Assembly: GCA_030427145.1 (NCBI GenBank)
Contig: JAUHWT010000005.1
Span: forward strand, 124,001-188,000
Direction: 5' to 3'
Source of the DNA: Alphaproteobacteria bacterium
Lineage (GTDB): Bacteria > Pseudomonadota > Alphaproteobacteria > Rhodobacterales > Rhodobacteraceae
DNA: 64,000 nucleotides
Of this stretch, positions 1 to 8,652 are shown piece by piece (the first letter of the stretch is position 1; every line of letters starts with the position of its first letter). Made by a program: the position numbers and the translations under genes. The notes beneath the pieces were generated by a model. That model was not told where the DNA came from, did no database searches, and saw nothing but the letters and a program-made list of their open reading frames with translations.

Positions 1-1014
1 CAGATCGGCGTCGACACCCTGCCCATCGTGCCCGGCCAGGACGCCGTTGCCATCGCCAAACGCGCCAAGCAGCAGGCCACGCTCGGCGGCTATGACGTGG
101 TGATGCTCGACACGGCCGGCCGCTTGCACGTGGATGACGAGCTGATGGCCGAGGTCGAGGCGGTGCGGGACGCCGCCAAACCCCATGAGAGCATTCTTGT
201 CGTCGATGGCCTCACCGGTCAGGACGCGGTCAACGTGGCCGAGCAGTTCGACGGGCGTGTGGGCATTTCCGGCGTGGTTCTGACCCGAATGGACGGCGAC
301 GGACGCGGCGGTGCGGCCCTGTCCATGCGTGCGGTCACCGGCAAGCCGATCAAGTTCGTCGGTCTTGGCGAGAAAATGGATGCGCTGGAGGAATTCCACC
401 CCGAGCGTGTCGCCGGCCGTATTCTCGGCATGGGCGACATTGTTTCGCTGGTGGAAAAAGCCCAGGAAACGGTGGAACAGGAAGCCGCCGAGCGCATGAT
501 GAAGCGGTTCCAGAAGGGTCAGTTCAACATGAACGACCTGAAGAGCCAGCTTGAGCAGATGATGAAAATGGGCGGCATGCAGGGCGTGATGGGCATGCTG
601 CCGGGCATGGGCAAGATGCAGAAGCAGATGGAGGGCGCGGGTCTCGACGACACAATGTTGCGCCGTCAGATCGCGCTCATCAACTCCATGACCAAACGCG
701 AGCGCCGCAATCCCCAGATCCTCCAGGCCAGTCGCAAGAAGCGCATCGCCGCCGGTGCGGGCATGGAGGTGTCGGAGCTCAACAAACTGCTGAAAATGCA
801 CCGCCAGATGGCGGATGTGATGAAGAAGATGGGCGGCAAGAAGGGTCTCAAGGGCCTGATGCGCGGCGGTCTTGGCGGGCTGATGGGCAAGGGCGGCGGC
901 ATGCCTCCCGGTGGAATGCCAGGCGGGATGCCCGGTGGCATGCCTGGTCCAGGCGCCCTGCCCCCCGGTATGAGCCTGCCGCCCGGTCTTGGCGGCACGG
1001 GTAAGAAGAAATGA
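1..1014 (+). CDS. ffh: Signal recognition particle protein Ffh (5' end missing)
   Basis: The GTPase of the signal recognition particle, which with 4.5S RNA targets membrane and secreted proteins to the translocon. The frame is open from base 1, so the N domain and P-loop lie outside the window; about 337 of roughly 500 residues are present. The visible part starts in the G domain, with the DTAGR motif, the TRMDGDGRGG motif and a GLGEKMDAL segment, and continues into the methionine-rich M domain that binds the RNA and signal peptides. The C-terminus is a Gly/Pro/Met-rich tail ending in lysines. It heads the translation gene block that follows on the same strand. Confidence 0.97.
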   Translation, partial: QIGVDTLPIVPGQDAVAIAKRAKQQATLGGYDVVMLDTAGRLHVDDELMAEVEAVRDAAKPHESILVVDGLTGQDAVNVAEQFDGRVGISGVVLTRMDGDGRGGAALSMRAVTGKPIKFVGLGEKMDALEEFHPERVAGRILGMGDIVSLVEKAQETVEQEAAERMMKRFQKGQFNMNDLKSQLEQMMKMGGMQGVMGMLPGMGKMQKQMEGAGLDDTMLRRQIALINSMTKRERRNPQILQASRKKRIAAGAGMEVSELNKLLKMHRQMADVMKKMGGKKGLKGLMRGGLGGLMGKGGGMPPGGMPGGMPGGMPGPGALPPGMSLPPGLGGTGKKK

Positions 1015-1048
1015 TCATGGTCGCACCCGTAACCCGTTGGTGGCGCGC

Positions 1049-1372
1049 ATGAGCGACGTCATAGAGAAAGCCGCCGAAATCCTCGCAGGCCACCGCAACA
1101 GCATCGACCGGCTGGACGCGATCCTCGTGTTCACCCTGGCCGAGCGGTTCAAACACACCCAGGCCGTGGGTGTACTCAAAGCCGAACACGAACTGCCGCC
1201 CTCCGATCCCTCGCGGGAGGCGGATCAGATCGAACGGCTCGAACGGCTGGCGGCGGAGGCGGATCTCGACCCGGATTTCGCCAAAAAATTCCTGAACTTC
1301 ATCATCTCGGAAGTCATCAGGCACCACGAACACATCAGTGAAAACGGGCAGACGCCCAAAAACCGGACATGA
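1049..1372 (+). CDS. Chorismate mutase, AroQ class
   Basis: A 107-residue all-helical protein of the AroQ chorismate mutase family, which converts chorismate to prephenate for phenylalanine and tyrosine synthesis. The N-terminal helix carries the typical R-x-SIDRLD pattern, followed by [16 protein letters not shown], which supplies the Arg and Lys that grip the carboxylates, and the C-terminal helix reads [14 protein letters not shown]. The ATG at 1049 is chosen because the family homology begins there; the ribosome-binding site is weak. It sits 34 bases after ffh and 16 before rpsP, a position common in Rhodobacterales, so it is probably cotranscribed with translation genes. Confidence is high for the family, moderate for the start. 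Confidence 0.9.
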   Translation: MSDVIEKAAEILAGHRNSIDRLDAILVFTLAERFKHTQAVGVLKAEHELPPSDPSREADQIERLERLAAEADLDPDFAKKFLNFIISEVIRHHEHISENGQTPKNRT

Positions 1373-1388
1373 ACAGGAGACAACACCC

Positions 1389-1778
1389 ATGGCCATGAAA
1401 ATCAGACTCGCCCGCGGCGGTTCCAAGAAACGCCCGTTCTATTCGATCGTAGCTGCCGACAGCCGCATGCCGCGCGACGGCCGTTTCATCGAGAAACTGG
1501 GCACCTACAACCCGCTTCTCGCCAAGGACAACGAAAGCCGCATCGTCATGAACGCCGAGCGCGTTCAGTACTGGCTCGACCAGGGCGCACAGCCGACCGA
1601 CCGCGTCAGCCGTTTCCTCGAGTCCGCAGGCGTTGTCGCGAAGAAAGCCCGCAACAACCCCAAAGCCGGCACCCCGGGCAAAGCTGCCCAGGAGCGCGCC
1701 AAGGAAAAAGCTGACAAACTGGCTGCCGCCTCCGAGGCTCCCGCTGAGGAAGCAACCGAGGAAGCCGCAGCGGAATAA
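1389..1778 (+). CDS. rpsP: 30S ribosomal protein S16
   Basis: A small-subunit ribosomal protein needed for 30S assembly. The start [20 protein letters not shown] is the conserved S16 N-terminus, and the [12 protein letters not shown] segment follows. The protein has 129 residues, longer than the usual 80-90 because of an Ala/Glu/Lys-rich C-terminal extension of about 45 residues, common in alphaproteobacteria. AGGAGA at 1375-1380 fixes the ATG at 1389. It begins the rpsP-rimM-trmD-rplS order, but an unusual 220-base gap containing a structured repeat separates it from rimM. Confidence 0.97.
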   Translation: MAMKIRLARGGSKKRPFYSIVAADSRMPRDGRFIEKLGTYNPLLAKDNESRIVMNAERVQYWLDQGAQPTDRVSRFLESAGVVAKKARNNPKAGTPGKAAQERAKEKADKLAAASEAPAEEATEEAAAE

Positions 1779-1856
1779 CCCGCTGTTGGAAGGGTTTCCT
1801 TCCCATATGGGACCGATCCTGTCATGCGCATGAAATGAAGGCGATCGTTTATCAAT

Positions 1857-1938
1857 GTCCCGCCCGGCGGCAACGCCGGGCTGCGCCGACCCTCCCCCAG
1901 GGAGGCGCATTCGCGCCACCAGGGTCGGCGCTGCCCTC
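1857..1938 (-). repeat. Three-hairpin intergenic repeat, copy A
   Basis: An 82-base structured element between rpsP and rimM, on the minus strand relative to the other copies (9690-9741, 14242-14321, 36035-36116). A long stem pairs 1878-1893 with 1921-1936 (15 of 16 positions). It encloses a small hairpin GGCGC/GCGCC and is followed by a terminal hairpin GCCCGGCG/CGCCGGGC at 1862-1881. The same architecture recurs in copies B and C with different bases but preserved pairing. There is no T-tract, so it is not an ordinary terminator. It would lie inside the rpsP-rimM transcript in inverse orientation. Confidence 0.75.
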
Positions 1939-1998
1939 TCCTGTTCGGCGGATGCGCTGGACAGAGCAGAGTCAAACTCGACACGGCGGAGTTTTCAG

Positions 1999-2520
1999 GT
2001 GACTTCCAACTCCCCACTCGTCTGTCTTGGTGCCATTGCCGGTGCCTGGGGTGTGCGCGGCGACGTGCGGCTCAAAAGCTTCTGCGGCGATCCCGCCTCC
2101 ATCGCGGAATATGCCCCGCTGACCAGCGAGGACGGCCGCAGTTTCGACATCCGCATCGTCAAGGCCATCAAGGGCGCGTTCGCGGCCCGGCTTTCGGGTG
2201 TGACCACCCGCGAGGAGGCCGAGGAGCTGAAAGGGACACGCCTCTATGCCCCCCGCGCGCGCCTGCCGGAGCCGGAAGAGGACGAGTTCTATCACGCCGA
2301 TCTCATCGGGCTGACGGCCATTGACACGGGCGGCACGGAAATCGGGCGTGTGGGCGCGGTGATGGATCACGGCGCGGGCGATATCCTGGAGATTCGCATT
2401 CCAGGCCAGAACGCGCTGCTGATCCCCTTCACTCTCGCGACCGTGCCTACAGTGGACATTGCAGGCGGGCGCATCGTGATCGACCCGCCGGCGGAGATTT
2501 TGGGCGACCGGGATGACTGA
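1999..2520 (+). CDS. rimM: Ribosome maturation factor RimM
   Basis: An assembly factor for the 30S head, binding S19. The N-terminal beta-barrel has the family pattern [20 protein letters not shown], and the C-terminal PRC barrel includes FYHADLIGL and ILEIRIPG with NALLIPFT. The start is the GTG at 1999, eight bases after GGAG: homology begins here, whereas longer upstream reading runs through the intergenic repeat. The protein is then 173 residues, the normal family length. The stop overlaps the trmD start by eight bases, indicating translational coupling. Confidence 0.95.
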   Translation: MTSNSPLVCLGAIAGAWGVRGDVRLKSFCGDPASIAEYAPLTSEDGRSFDIRIVKAIKGAFAARLSGVTTREEAEELKGTRLYAPRARLPEPEEDEFYHADLIGLTAIDTGGTEIGRVGAVMDHGAGDILEIRIPGQNALLIPFTLATVPTVDIAGGRIVIDPPAEILGDRDD

Positions 2521-3301
2521 TGCCACCTGGACCGTCAAGGTTCTCACGCTCTTCCCCGACATGTTCCCCGGCCCGCTCGGCACATCACTGACGGGACGGG
2601 CGCTGGAGGACGGGCACTGGAATCTGGAAACCTCCTGTATCCGCGACTTTGCCACGGACAAACACCGCAGCGTTGACGACACGCCATCGGGCGGTGGCGC
2701 GGGCATGGTTCTGCGCCCGGATGTGGCGGCGGCGGCGATTGATGCGGCGGAAAGCGGACACAACCGCGAGGACTGGCCGGTGATATACCTCTCGCCGCGG
2801 GGCAGGCCTTTCGAACAGGCCGATGCGGTGGCCCTGTCGCGCGGTAAGGGGGTTACGCTTTTTTGCGGGCGATTTGAGGGACTTGACGAGCGGGTCATCA
2901 TGTCGCGCGGACTTCGCGAGGTCTCGCTCGGCGACTTTGTGATGACGGGCGGGGAAATTGCGGCAATGGCCTTGATTGATGCCTGCGTTCGCCTTATACC
3001 GCGCGTCCTGGGCAATCCTGAGTCGTCGGTCGAGGAATCATTCTCCTCCGGCCTTTTGGAGCACCCTCAATATACCCGCCCGACCACCTGGGAAGGTCAC
3101 ACGATACCCGAGGTACTCCTCTCGGGACATCATGGCCGGATTGCCGAATGGCGGCAAACCCAGGCGGAAAGGCTGACCAAGGAACGTCGTCCAGATCTCT
3201 GGCGGGCCTATGTGGGCGAAAGCGACCCGCATATGCGGAACCCGGCAGGAGAGGCAGAGCAATCGGACGCGCAGACCACCGCCGGTAAAGGCGGGCAGTA
3301 G
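2513..3301 (+). CDS. trmD: tRNA (guanine-37-N1)-methyltransferase TrmD
   Basis: Methylates G37 next to the anticodon using S-adenosylmethionine, preventing +1 frameshifting. The SPOUT-fold knot is complete: GGGAGM near residue 60, [28 protein letters not shown] and the linker LEHPQYTRP. The C-terminal domain has [13 protein letters not shown]. At 262 residues it is of usual length; the last 25 residues are a polar tail. The ATG lies inside the end of rimM. Confidence 0.97.
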   Translation: MTDATWTVKVLTLFPDMFPGPLGTSLTGRALEDGHWNLETSCIRDFATDKHRSVDDTPSGGGAGMVLRPDVAAAAIDAAESGHNREDWPVIYLSPRGRPFEQADAVALSRGKGVTLFCGRFEGLDERVIMSRGLREVSLGDFVMTGGEIAAMALIDACVRLIPRVLGNPESSVEESFSSGLLEHPQYTRPTTWEGHTIPEVLLSGHHGRIAEWRQTQAERLTKERRPDLWRAYVGESDPHMRNPAGEAEQSDAQTTAGKGGQ

Positions 3302-3314
3302 AAGGACGAGACCG

Positions 3315-3695
3315 ATGAACATCATCGAAACGCTCGAGGCCGAACAGATTGCGGAGCTCGGCAAGGACATTCCGGATTTCGCATCCGGCGACACCATCCG
3401 CGTAGGCTACAAGGTGACCGAGGGCACCCGTACCCGTGTGCAGGCCTATGAGGGCGTCTGCATCAGCCGCAACGGCGGCGACGGTATCGGCGCGGCATTC
3501 ACCGTTCGCAAAATCTCTTTTGGTGAGGGCGTCGAGCGCGTATTTCCGCTCCACTCGCCAAACATCGAAAGCATCACCGTGGTCCGTCGCGGCCAGGTCC
3601 GTCGCGCCAAGCTCTACTACCTGCGTGAGCGTCGCGGTAAATCGGCCCGTATCGCTGAGAAAACCAACTACCGGCCGAAAAAAGAGAAGGCCTGA
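3315..3695 (+). CDS. rplS: 50S ribosomal protein L19
   Basis: A large-subunit protein at the 30S-50S interface. Typical blocks are [47 protein letters not shown] and [14 protein letters not shown]. The protein has 126 residues. The ATG at 3315 follows GAAGG at 3301-3305. It lies 13 bases after trmD and 11 before rpmE in the same operon. Confidence 0.98.
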   Translation: MNIIETLEAEQIAELGKDIPDFASGDTIRVGYKVTEGTRTRVQAYEGVCISRNGGDGIGAAFTVRKISFGEGVERVFPLHSPNIESITVVRRGQVRRAKLYYLRERRGKSARIAEKTNYRPKKEKA

Positions 3696-3706
3696 GGAGA
3701 GCTCCG

Positions 3707-3928
3707 ATGAAAAAAGACATCCATCCCGACTATCACACCATCGAGGTCAAGCTCCTCAACGGCGAAACCTACACCACGAAATCCACGTGGGGTTCCGAGG
3801 GTGACGTGCTGAACCTGGAAATCGATCCCAGTGTTCACCCCGCATGGACCGGCGGCTCCGCCCGTCTGATGGACACCGGTGGCCGGGTCTCCAAATTCAA
3901 GAAGAAATACGAGGGTCTTGGCTTCTGA
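3707..3928 (+). CDS. rpmE: 50S ribosomal protein L31, cysteine-free type
   Basis: A 73-residue ribosomal protein L31. It begins [15 protein letters not shown], a standard L31 start, and ends with [13 protein letters not shown]. It has no cysteine, so it is the zinc-free form and cannot store zinc as the CxxC form does. Last gene of the translation block; a hairpin terminator follows at 3964-3994. Confidence 0.95.
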   Translation: MKKDIHPDYHTIEVKLLNGETYTTKSTWGSEGDVLNLEIDPSVHPAWTGGSARLMDTGGRVSKFKKKYEGLGF

Positions 3929-3963
3929 GCCTTCCCCGAATCATCTGATTCAACTAGATATGG

Positions 3964-3994
3964 TGGCGTGTTCCCAACGGGGATGCGCCATTTT
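3964..3994 (+). terminator. Imperfect intrinsic terminator after rpmE
   Basis: TGGCG pairs with CGCCA, and inside them TTCCC faces GGGGA, followed by TTTT. It lies 36 bases after the rpmE stop and 25 before mipZ, so it plausibly ends the translation operon. Confidence 0.6.
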
Positions 3995-4018
3995 GATTCT
4001 TAGCACAGGTTTCGCGGT

Positions 4019-4849
4019 ATGGCACATGTCATCGTCATGGGTAACGAGAAAGGCGGCTCCGGCAAGTCCACCACGGCCATGCACCTGATCACCGCCCTCG
4101 TCCGCGATGGATACCGCGTGGGCGCGCTGGACTTTGATCTGCGGCAGAAGAGCCTGTTCCGCTATCTCGACAACCGCACCAATTATATGGAGCGTCATGG
4201 CATCGAACTGCCCATGCCGGTCCAGATCGAACTCGCCGCCAGCACGAATGACAGCCGCGAACGGGCCGAAGCCGAGGATGAGGCGCTGTTCGACCAGGCC
4301 ATGGCCGAGCTGAGCGCCGAATGCGCCTATATCGTCATAGACTGCCCCGGTTCGTTCACGCCCTACTCCCGCTTTGCCCATGCGCGCGCCGACACGCTGA
4401 TCACCCCGATGAATGACAGCCTGGTGGATTTCGACATGCTCGCCCGGCTCGATCCGGCGGATGGCAAAATCCTTGGGCCATCGCTCTATTCGGAGATGGT
4501 CTGGAACGCGCGGCAGAAACGCGCCGCCTCCGGCCGGAAGCCCATGGACTGGGTGGTTCTGCGCAACCGGATGTCGACCATTGACGCCAAGAACAAACGC
4601 CGCGTTGGTGCCGCGCTCAAGGATCTTGCCGCCCGTATCGGCTTCCGCCTGGTTGCGGGGTTCTCCGAGCGGGTGATCTTCCGCGAAATGTTTCTCTCGG
4701 GCCTGACCCTGCTGGACCTGCGCCCGGATGATCCCCAGGCCATGTCCATGTCGAACATTGCCGCCCGTCAGGAGGTTCGCGAACTCATGCGCTCCCTTGG
4801 CCTCGCCGAGCCGGCCGATTCGGGTGAGAAACAGGCTGCCAACGCCTGA
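4019..4849 (+). CDS. mipZ: Division-plane positioning ATPase MipZ
   Basis: A ParA/MinD-family ATPase that in Caulobacter forms a bipolar gradient anchored by ParB at the chromosomal origin and inhibits FtsZ away from midcell. The deviant Walker A motif GNEKGGSGKSTTAMHL lies at residues 8-23, the Walker A-prime region is LDFDLRQKSLFRYLDNR, and DCPGS serves as Walker B. The long central insertion with the RNRMSTIDAKNKRR block separates MipZ from plain ParA. The protein has 276 residues, close to Caulobacter MipZ. No parB is adjacent. Confidence 0.93.
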   Translation: MAHVIVMGNEKGGSGKSTTAMHLITALVRDGYRVGALDFDLRQKSLFRYLDNRTNYMERHGIELPMPVQIELAASTNDSRERAEAEDEALFDQAMAELSAECAYIVIDCPGSFTPYSRFAHARADTLITPMNDSLVDFDMLARLDPADGKILGPSLYSEMVWNARQKRAASGRKPMDWVVLRNRMSTIDAKNKRRVGAALKDLAARIGFRLVAGFSERVIFREMFLSGLTLLDLRPDDPQAMSMSNIAARQEVRELMRSLGLAEPADSGEKQAANA

Positions 4850-5129
4850 CGCGGCTTTACGCCCAAATTTTTTCGCTGAATTGTTGAGCAACCGCTCAGT
4901 AAGTTGCCTGCTTGCACCACATGCAACTCTAAGTAGTATTGAAGATGCGCATACCGCTTGTATGGTAGTGCAAAATTTCTAGAATGTTATTTTAAAGGTT
5001 TAAACGAATGCGACCGACTCGAGACTGACAGGAAGGGGAACATGAACGAACCTTAACGAACATCCTGGCACATGGGCGCTGTGCGCACGCCCGTTTTCGA
5101 CATCAGGTTACACCAACAGGAACGACACG
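4850..5129 (+). other. AT-rich gap without a clear gene
   Basis: The 280 bases between mipZ and the toxin-antitoxin pair are noticeably A+T-rich from about 4866 to 5010. They contain a short inverted repeat TGAGC/GCTCA at 4885-4898. A four-codon reading frame starts at 5043 after an AGGAAGGGG sequence, but nothing shows that it is a gene. Promoters for the downstream pair are expected here; I could not assign one convincingly. Confidence 0.5.
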
Positions 5130-5330
5130 ATGGACTGCAACACCATCCAATCAAACCGCCAGGAGACCACTGGCACCACCCCGCAGACCACCGGCGACAC
5201 GCGCATGCTCCCGGCACAGGGGACACGCTCGGGTTTCCGCCTCGGGCTTCTGGAGGGGGAACTCGGCAACCCGGAAAAACTCTTCAAACTGGCCTTCGGC
5301 GATTACGGAGGCTCCGACGCATGCCGATGA
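5130..5330 (+). CDS. Putative antitoxin of a VapC-like pair
   Basis: A 66-residue reading frame that I infer to be the antitoxin, because it precedes a PIN-domain toxin and overlaps its start by ten bases. AGGAAC at 5118-5123 gives a good ribosome-binding site six bases before the ATG. The N-terminal half is polar, Thr/Gln-rich and probably flexible. The C-terminal half (SGFRLGLLEGELGNPEKLFK) could form the helix that wraps the toxin. I do not recognise an AbrB, Phd or ribbon-helix-helix DNA-binding motif, so the family is undetermined. Confidence 0.6.
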   Translation: MDCNTIQSNRQETTGTTPQTTGDTRMLPAQGTRSGFRLGLLEGELGNPEKLFKLAFGDYGGSDACR

Positions 5331-5716
5331 GGCGGGTCCTGCTTGACACGCCCGTCTGGGTATCCTCCTTCGCGCATCTGGGCAGCCTCTCGGAGGTTGC
5401 GGTCAGGGTCATCTCCAACGCCGAAACGGTTTACGTCAGCCAGATCAGCGTCATGGACCTCGGCCAGAAAATCCGGCTTGGCAACTGGCCCGAAATGAAC
5501 CCGGTGGTTCATCGCATCGCGGACATTCCCGACGAACAGGGCGCGCATACGGCACGGTTTTCGCCCGGAATTTTCCGTCTCGCCAGCCAGCCCGAATGGG
5601 CGCATATCGACCCGTTCGACCGTCTGATCGCGGCAACCGCCGTGTTTCACGACATGCTGCTTGTCACCCGACGGGCGGTTTTCACCGAACTTCCCAACCT
5701 GCGCCACATCTGGTAG
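5321..5716 (+). CDS. PIN-domain ribonuclease toxin, VapC type
   Basis: A 131-residue PIN-domain protein, expected to cleave RNA and to be neutralised by the product of the preceding frame. The first acidic site is LLDTPVW (residues 6-12; most relatives have DTH), the middle acidic position falls in QISVMDLGQK where relatives usually have W-E-I-A, and the last acidic cluster is DPFDRLIAATA near residue 100. The end LVTRRAVFTELPN-LRHIW resembles the LVTRD--F end of the family. The ATG at 5321 overlaps the antitoxin frame. Substrate unknown. Confidence 0.8.
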   Translation: MPMRRVLLDTPVWVSSFAHLGSLSEVAVRVISNAETVYVSQISVMDLGQKIRLGNWPEMNPVVHRIADIPDEQGAHTARFSPGIFRLASQPEWAHIDPFDRLIAATAVFHDMLLVTRRAVFTELPNLRHIW

Positions 5717-5745
5717 CGGCGCGGCTTCAAACTCTCCGTACCAAA

Positions 5746-5785
5746 GAAAAACCGGGCCGGCGCTGTGCCGACCCGGTTTTCTTTT
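5746..5785. terminator. Bidirectional intrinsic terminator
   Basis: AAACCGGG (5749-5756) pairs with CCCGGTTT (5772-5779), with an inner GGC/GCC pair, flanked by an A-rich run on the left and TTTTCTTTT on the right. It lies between the convergent toxin and dac genes and can end transcription from both sides. Confidence 0.85.
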
Positions 5786-5806
5786 GTCTGGTTGAGGGCG
5801 TTTGCC

Positions 5807-7288
5807 TCAGGTGCCCGGTGCGATGGGCACGCAGTCGGAACTCAGCCGTGCGAGCTCCTCACAGGCCGACACGGCCGCCGCCTGGGACAGGCCCACGAAC
5901 TGGGCGCGGAACACCCGCACGCCGTCGAGGTTCGCGGTCTCGATCCGGCGCAGGCCGCCGCTCAGATGCGGCACGTCCTTTAGCGCGGTGGTCAGAAGCT
6001 GACGTTCCGCATCGCCCTTGGCCCGGAACGCGCCCAGCTGCACGCCCCAGTCATTGCCACCGGTGGATGTGTTGGACGTGGTGCCCATGGCCAGCTGCAC
6101 CGTGCGTTTGATCTGCTCCGGCCGCTGGGGCGGCGTGTCATCAATAATGGCGGTGGAGGCCGCACCGGAGGCAAAGGTCGAGGCGGATCCGGCATCAGGC
6201 GCGGGCGGGGTTCCCCCCATGGCCGCGGGACGCGGCGCGGGGCGACCCATCAGGCGGGCAAAGTTCAAAAGACCGGCCTGCTCCTTGGAGGCGGCCAGCT
6301 CGGCATTCACCTCGGCGATTGCGGCGGCGATACCGGCATTGTTGCGGGCCACCGTGTTGGCCACACCCATCGACCGCGGCATGGGCCGCATGGTCAGGGC
6401 CGCAACGGCAATTGGTGTCTGCGACGCGGCGGCCACAACGGTTGTCGGCGATCTTAGCGGCGCGGGCGGAATTACCCGGGCAGTCCGCGGCATCCGGTCA
6501 AAGCCCAGATCCATTAGACGGGCGACCTCAGCATTGCGCGTCGCGCTGGAGCGTCCGCCCATCACGGCCACGATCACCCGCTTGTCGCCGCGCTTTGCGG
6601 AGGACACCAGGTTGAATCCGGCGGCACGGGTATATCCGGTCTTGATGCCGTCAGCGCCAGGATAGTCGGACAGAAGCCGGCGGTTGGTGTTGCGCACGGT
6701 CTTGATCCCGGCCGAAGTCGACTGACGGCTGAACAGGTTGTAATACTGCGGGAAATCATAAAAAAGCCGACGGCCCAGGTTCGCCATGTCCCGCGCGGTG
6801 GACATGTGCCCGGTGGCGGTGAGACCATGTGCGTTGCGGAACGAGGTGTTCGTCATGCCCATCGCCTTGGCATAGGCGTTCATGCGCTTGATAAACTCGG
6901 CCTCCGATCCGGCCACGGCCTCGCCCAGGGCGGTCGCGGCGTCATTGGCCGATTTCACGGCAGCCGCGCGAATCAGGTAGCGCAGTTCGATCGTCTGACC
7001 GGTACGCAGCCCCAGTTTAGACGGCGGCTCGGCGCTTGCATTGCTCGAAATACGAACTTTCTGGTTCAGGGAAAGCCGGCCCTTCTGGACCTCATCGAAC
7101 ACGATATAAAGGGTCATCATCTTGGTGAGCGACGCCGGGTGAACCCGTGTATCCGCATGCCTGGAATGAAGAACCTTGCCGGTTCTGGCATCCATGACAA
7201 GCGCCGCGTACTGGGCCGCCTGGGCCGTAGCGGCAAAAAACGCCAAACATATCAAGAGGAACAACCCGCGGGAAACGGTTTGGTACAT
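5807..7288 (-). CDS. D-alanyl-D-alanine carboxypeptidase with C-terminal SPOR domain
   Basis: A periplasmic penicillin-binding protein (peptidase family S11) that trims the terminal D-Ala of peptidoglycan side chains. It has an N-terminal signal peptide (LFLLICLAFFAATAQA), then the catalytic motifs SLTK (nucleophilic Ser), KSAND (SxN) and GIKTGYT (KTG). After about residue 290 comes a Pro/Ala-rich linker, and the last 80 residues form a SPOR domain (WGVQLGAF ... VFRAQFVGL) that should bind denuded septal glycan. The ATG at 7288 lies five bases after GGAGG; a GTG directly before it is too close to that site. A GGCGC/GCGCC hairpin sits just upstream of the ribosome-binding site. Confidence 0.93.
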   Translation of the reverse strand: MYQTVSRGLFLLICLAFFAATAQAAQYAALVMDARTGKVLHSRHADTRVHPASLTKMMTLYIVFDEVQKGRLSLNQKVRISSNASAEPPSKLGLRTGQTIELRYLIRAAAVKSANDAATALGEAVAGSEAEFIKRMNAYAKAMGMTNTSFRNAHGLTATGHMSTARDMANLGRRLFYDFPQYYNLFSRQSTSAGIKTVRNTNRRLLSDYPGADGIKTGYTRAAGFNLVSSAKRGDKRVIVAVMGGRSSATRNAEVARLMDLGFDRMPRTARVIPPAPLRSPTTVVAAASQTPIAVAALTMRPMPRSMGVANTVARNNAGIAAAIAEVNAELAASKEQAGLLNFARLMGRPAPRPAAMGGTPPAPDAGSASTFASGAASTAIIDDTPPQRPEQIKRTVQLAMGTTSNTSTGGNDWGVQLGAFRAKGDAERQLLTTALKDVPHLSGGLRRIETANLDGVRVFRAQFVGLSQAAAVSACEELARLSSDCVPIAPGT

Positions 7289-7444
7289 CACTGCCTCCGG
7301 CGCATTTCGCGCCCATGCCTCAAATTTATCGCAAACACTACACGGCGAATGCTTTATTTTGATTTAATGTAACACGCTCATCGCGACTGGCAAACAGATT
7401 CCGGCGGAAAGCCAAACGGCGTGACATTTCCTTCAAAAAATTTT

Positions 7445-7495
7445 TGTTGCACTGCACAAAACATCCTTGACGCAACGCAGCAAAGACCCTAGTTG
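7445..7495 (+). promoter_or_regulatory. Likely phasin promoter and possible PhaR site
   Basis: TTGACG (7467-7472), a 17-base spacer and TAGTTG (7490-7495) resemble a sigma-70 promoter ending about 40 bases before the phasin start. Just upstream, TTGCACTGCA and then CAACGCAGC are TGC-rich, recalling sites described for the polyhydroxyalkanoate repressor PhaR. The operator reading is inference; no phaR gene is in the window. Confidence 0.45.
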
Positions 7496-7532
7496 TCTTT
7501 CATCGAAACAACGTCCCTATGGAGGAACTGCA

Positions 7533-8018
7533 ATGACTGCTCGCACGACCAAGACTGCCGCCGCCGCAAAAAAAGAAGCTGCTTCCACCGTGGAAGATGC
7601 TACCGCAAAAGTTGAAAACTTCGTAGCCGAGACCCAGAAAACCGCTTCCGAGCAGTTTGAAAAAGTGTCCAAGGGCTTTGAAGACCTGACTGCATTCAGC
7701 CAGGAAAACGTTGAAGCAATGGTCAAGTCTTCCGAAATCGCCGCCAAGGCTGCCGAAGGCATCACGTCCGAGATGAGCGCCTACTCGAAAAAAGCATATG
7801 ACGACGGCGTTGCCGCCGCTCAGGATCTGGCAAGCGCGAAGACCGTTTCCGAACTGTTTGAAAAGCAGTCCGCTTTTGCCCAGGCTGCTTTTGAAGGCTT
7901 CGTAAGCCAGGCAACCAAGATGAACGAAATCTACGTTGCAGCTGCGAAAGACATCACGGCTCCGCTCGGCGCACGCGTTACCGCCGCCACCGAGACCATG
8001 AAGTCCTACACGGCCTGA
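7533..8018 (+). CDS. Phasin family protein
   Basis: A 161-residue, helical, Ala/Lys/Glu-rich protein of the phasin family, which coats polyhydroxyalkanoate granules and controls their number and size. The N-terminal 25 residues are basic and Ala-rich. The phasin core has the ENVEAMVKSSEIAAKAAEGI segment and an FEKQSAFAQAAFEGFVSQA helix. The ATG at 7533 is fixed by GGAGGA at 7521-7526. The gene is monocistronic, with its own promoter and a strong terminator. Granule synthesis genes are not in the window. Confidence 0.9.
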   Translation: MTARTTKTAAAAKKEAASTVEDATAKVENFVAETQKTASEQFEKVSKGFEDLTAFSQENVEAMVKSSEIAAKAAEGITSEMSAYSKKAYDDGVAAAQDLASAKTVSELFEKQSAFAQAAFEGFVSQATKMNEIYVAAAKDITAPLGARVTAATETMKSYTA

Positions 8019-8078
8019 TATACGGCCCGACCGCCTCAGGTACTCTCCTCCCTTTGTACCTCGGCGATCACGCCGCGA

Positions 8079-8110
8079 GCCCTGGAACCCGCCGGTTCCA
8101 GGGCGTTTTT
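8079..8110 (+). terminator. Strong intrinsic terminator after the phasin gene
   Basis: A perfect ten-base stem, GCCCTGGAAC (8079-8088) with GTTCCAGGGC (8095-8104), loop of six, followed by GTTTTT. A smaller GGGGTG/CACCCC hairpin follows at 8115-8129. The remaining bases up to clpS hold no further gene. Confidence 0.92.
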
Positions 8111-8312
8111 GTATGGGGTGAATCACCCCTGCCGCACCGGCCCTGGCCTGCGGGGTTGAACCGCGGCACCGGGGTTCACAGTTAACCCTGACGGAAATTT
8201 GTGCCGTTCAAGCGGGATTATCCGTGAACCGCCCCGCCGGGGACCCTTTTCGCGCGGCGGGATTTTCATGTATAACCCCGTGAACGACACCTGATCGCTC
8301 AGGACGGAACTC

Positions 8313-8633
8313 ATGGCTGCAGACAAAACAAATCCCGATGGGGACACCGGCGTAATTACCAAAACGCGCCCGAAAACCGAACGGCCACCGCTTTACAAGG
8401 TGATGCTGCTCAATGACGACTACACGCCGATGGAATTTGTCATCGTCGTGCTGGAGCGCTTTTTCGGCATCAGCCATCAGCAGGCTGTTGACATTATGCT
8501 GACCGTACACCGCAAAGGCCTGGCCGTTGTCGGTGTCTTTTCCTATGAGATTGCCGAGACCAAGGTCACCCAGGTCATGGACTTCTCCCGCCGGAACCAG
8601 CACCCGCTTCAGTGCACCATGGAAAGGGAATAG
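8313..8633 (+). CDS. clpS: ATP-dependent Clp protease adaptor ClpS
   Basis: The adaptor that delivers N-degron substrates, and adjusts ClpA specificity, for the ClpAP protease. A disordered 20-residue N-terminus leads into the conserved core [19 protein letters not shown], then [12 protein letters not shown] and [11 protein letters not shown]. The acidic pocket residues that recognise the N-terminal amino group ([10 protein letters not shown] block) are intact. Full length at 106 residues. clpA is not adjacent here. Confidence 0.97.
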   Translation: MAADKTNPDGDTGVITKTRPKTERPPLYKVMLLNDDYTPMEFVIVVLERFFGISHQQAVDIMLTVHRKGLAVVGVFSYEIAETKVTQVMDFSRRNQHPLQCTMERE

Positions 8634-8652
8634 GCGGAACGCCTGAAACCCG

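Noticed and set aside
1855-1998. N-terminal extension of RimM from an upstream ATG at 1855
   Set aside because: The extension would be encoded by the structured repeat, and a GTG with a well-spaced GGAG lies exactly where family homology begins.
5043-5057. Four-codon frame (MNEP) after AGGAAGGGG, considered as a leader peptide
   Set aside because: It has no run of regulatory codons and no attenuator structure could be seen downstream.
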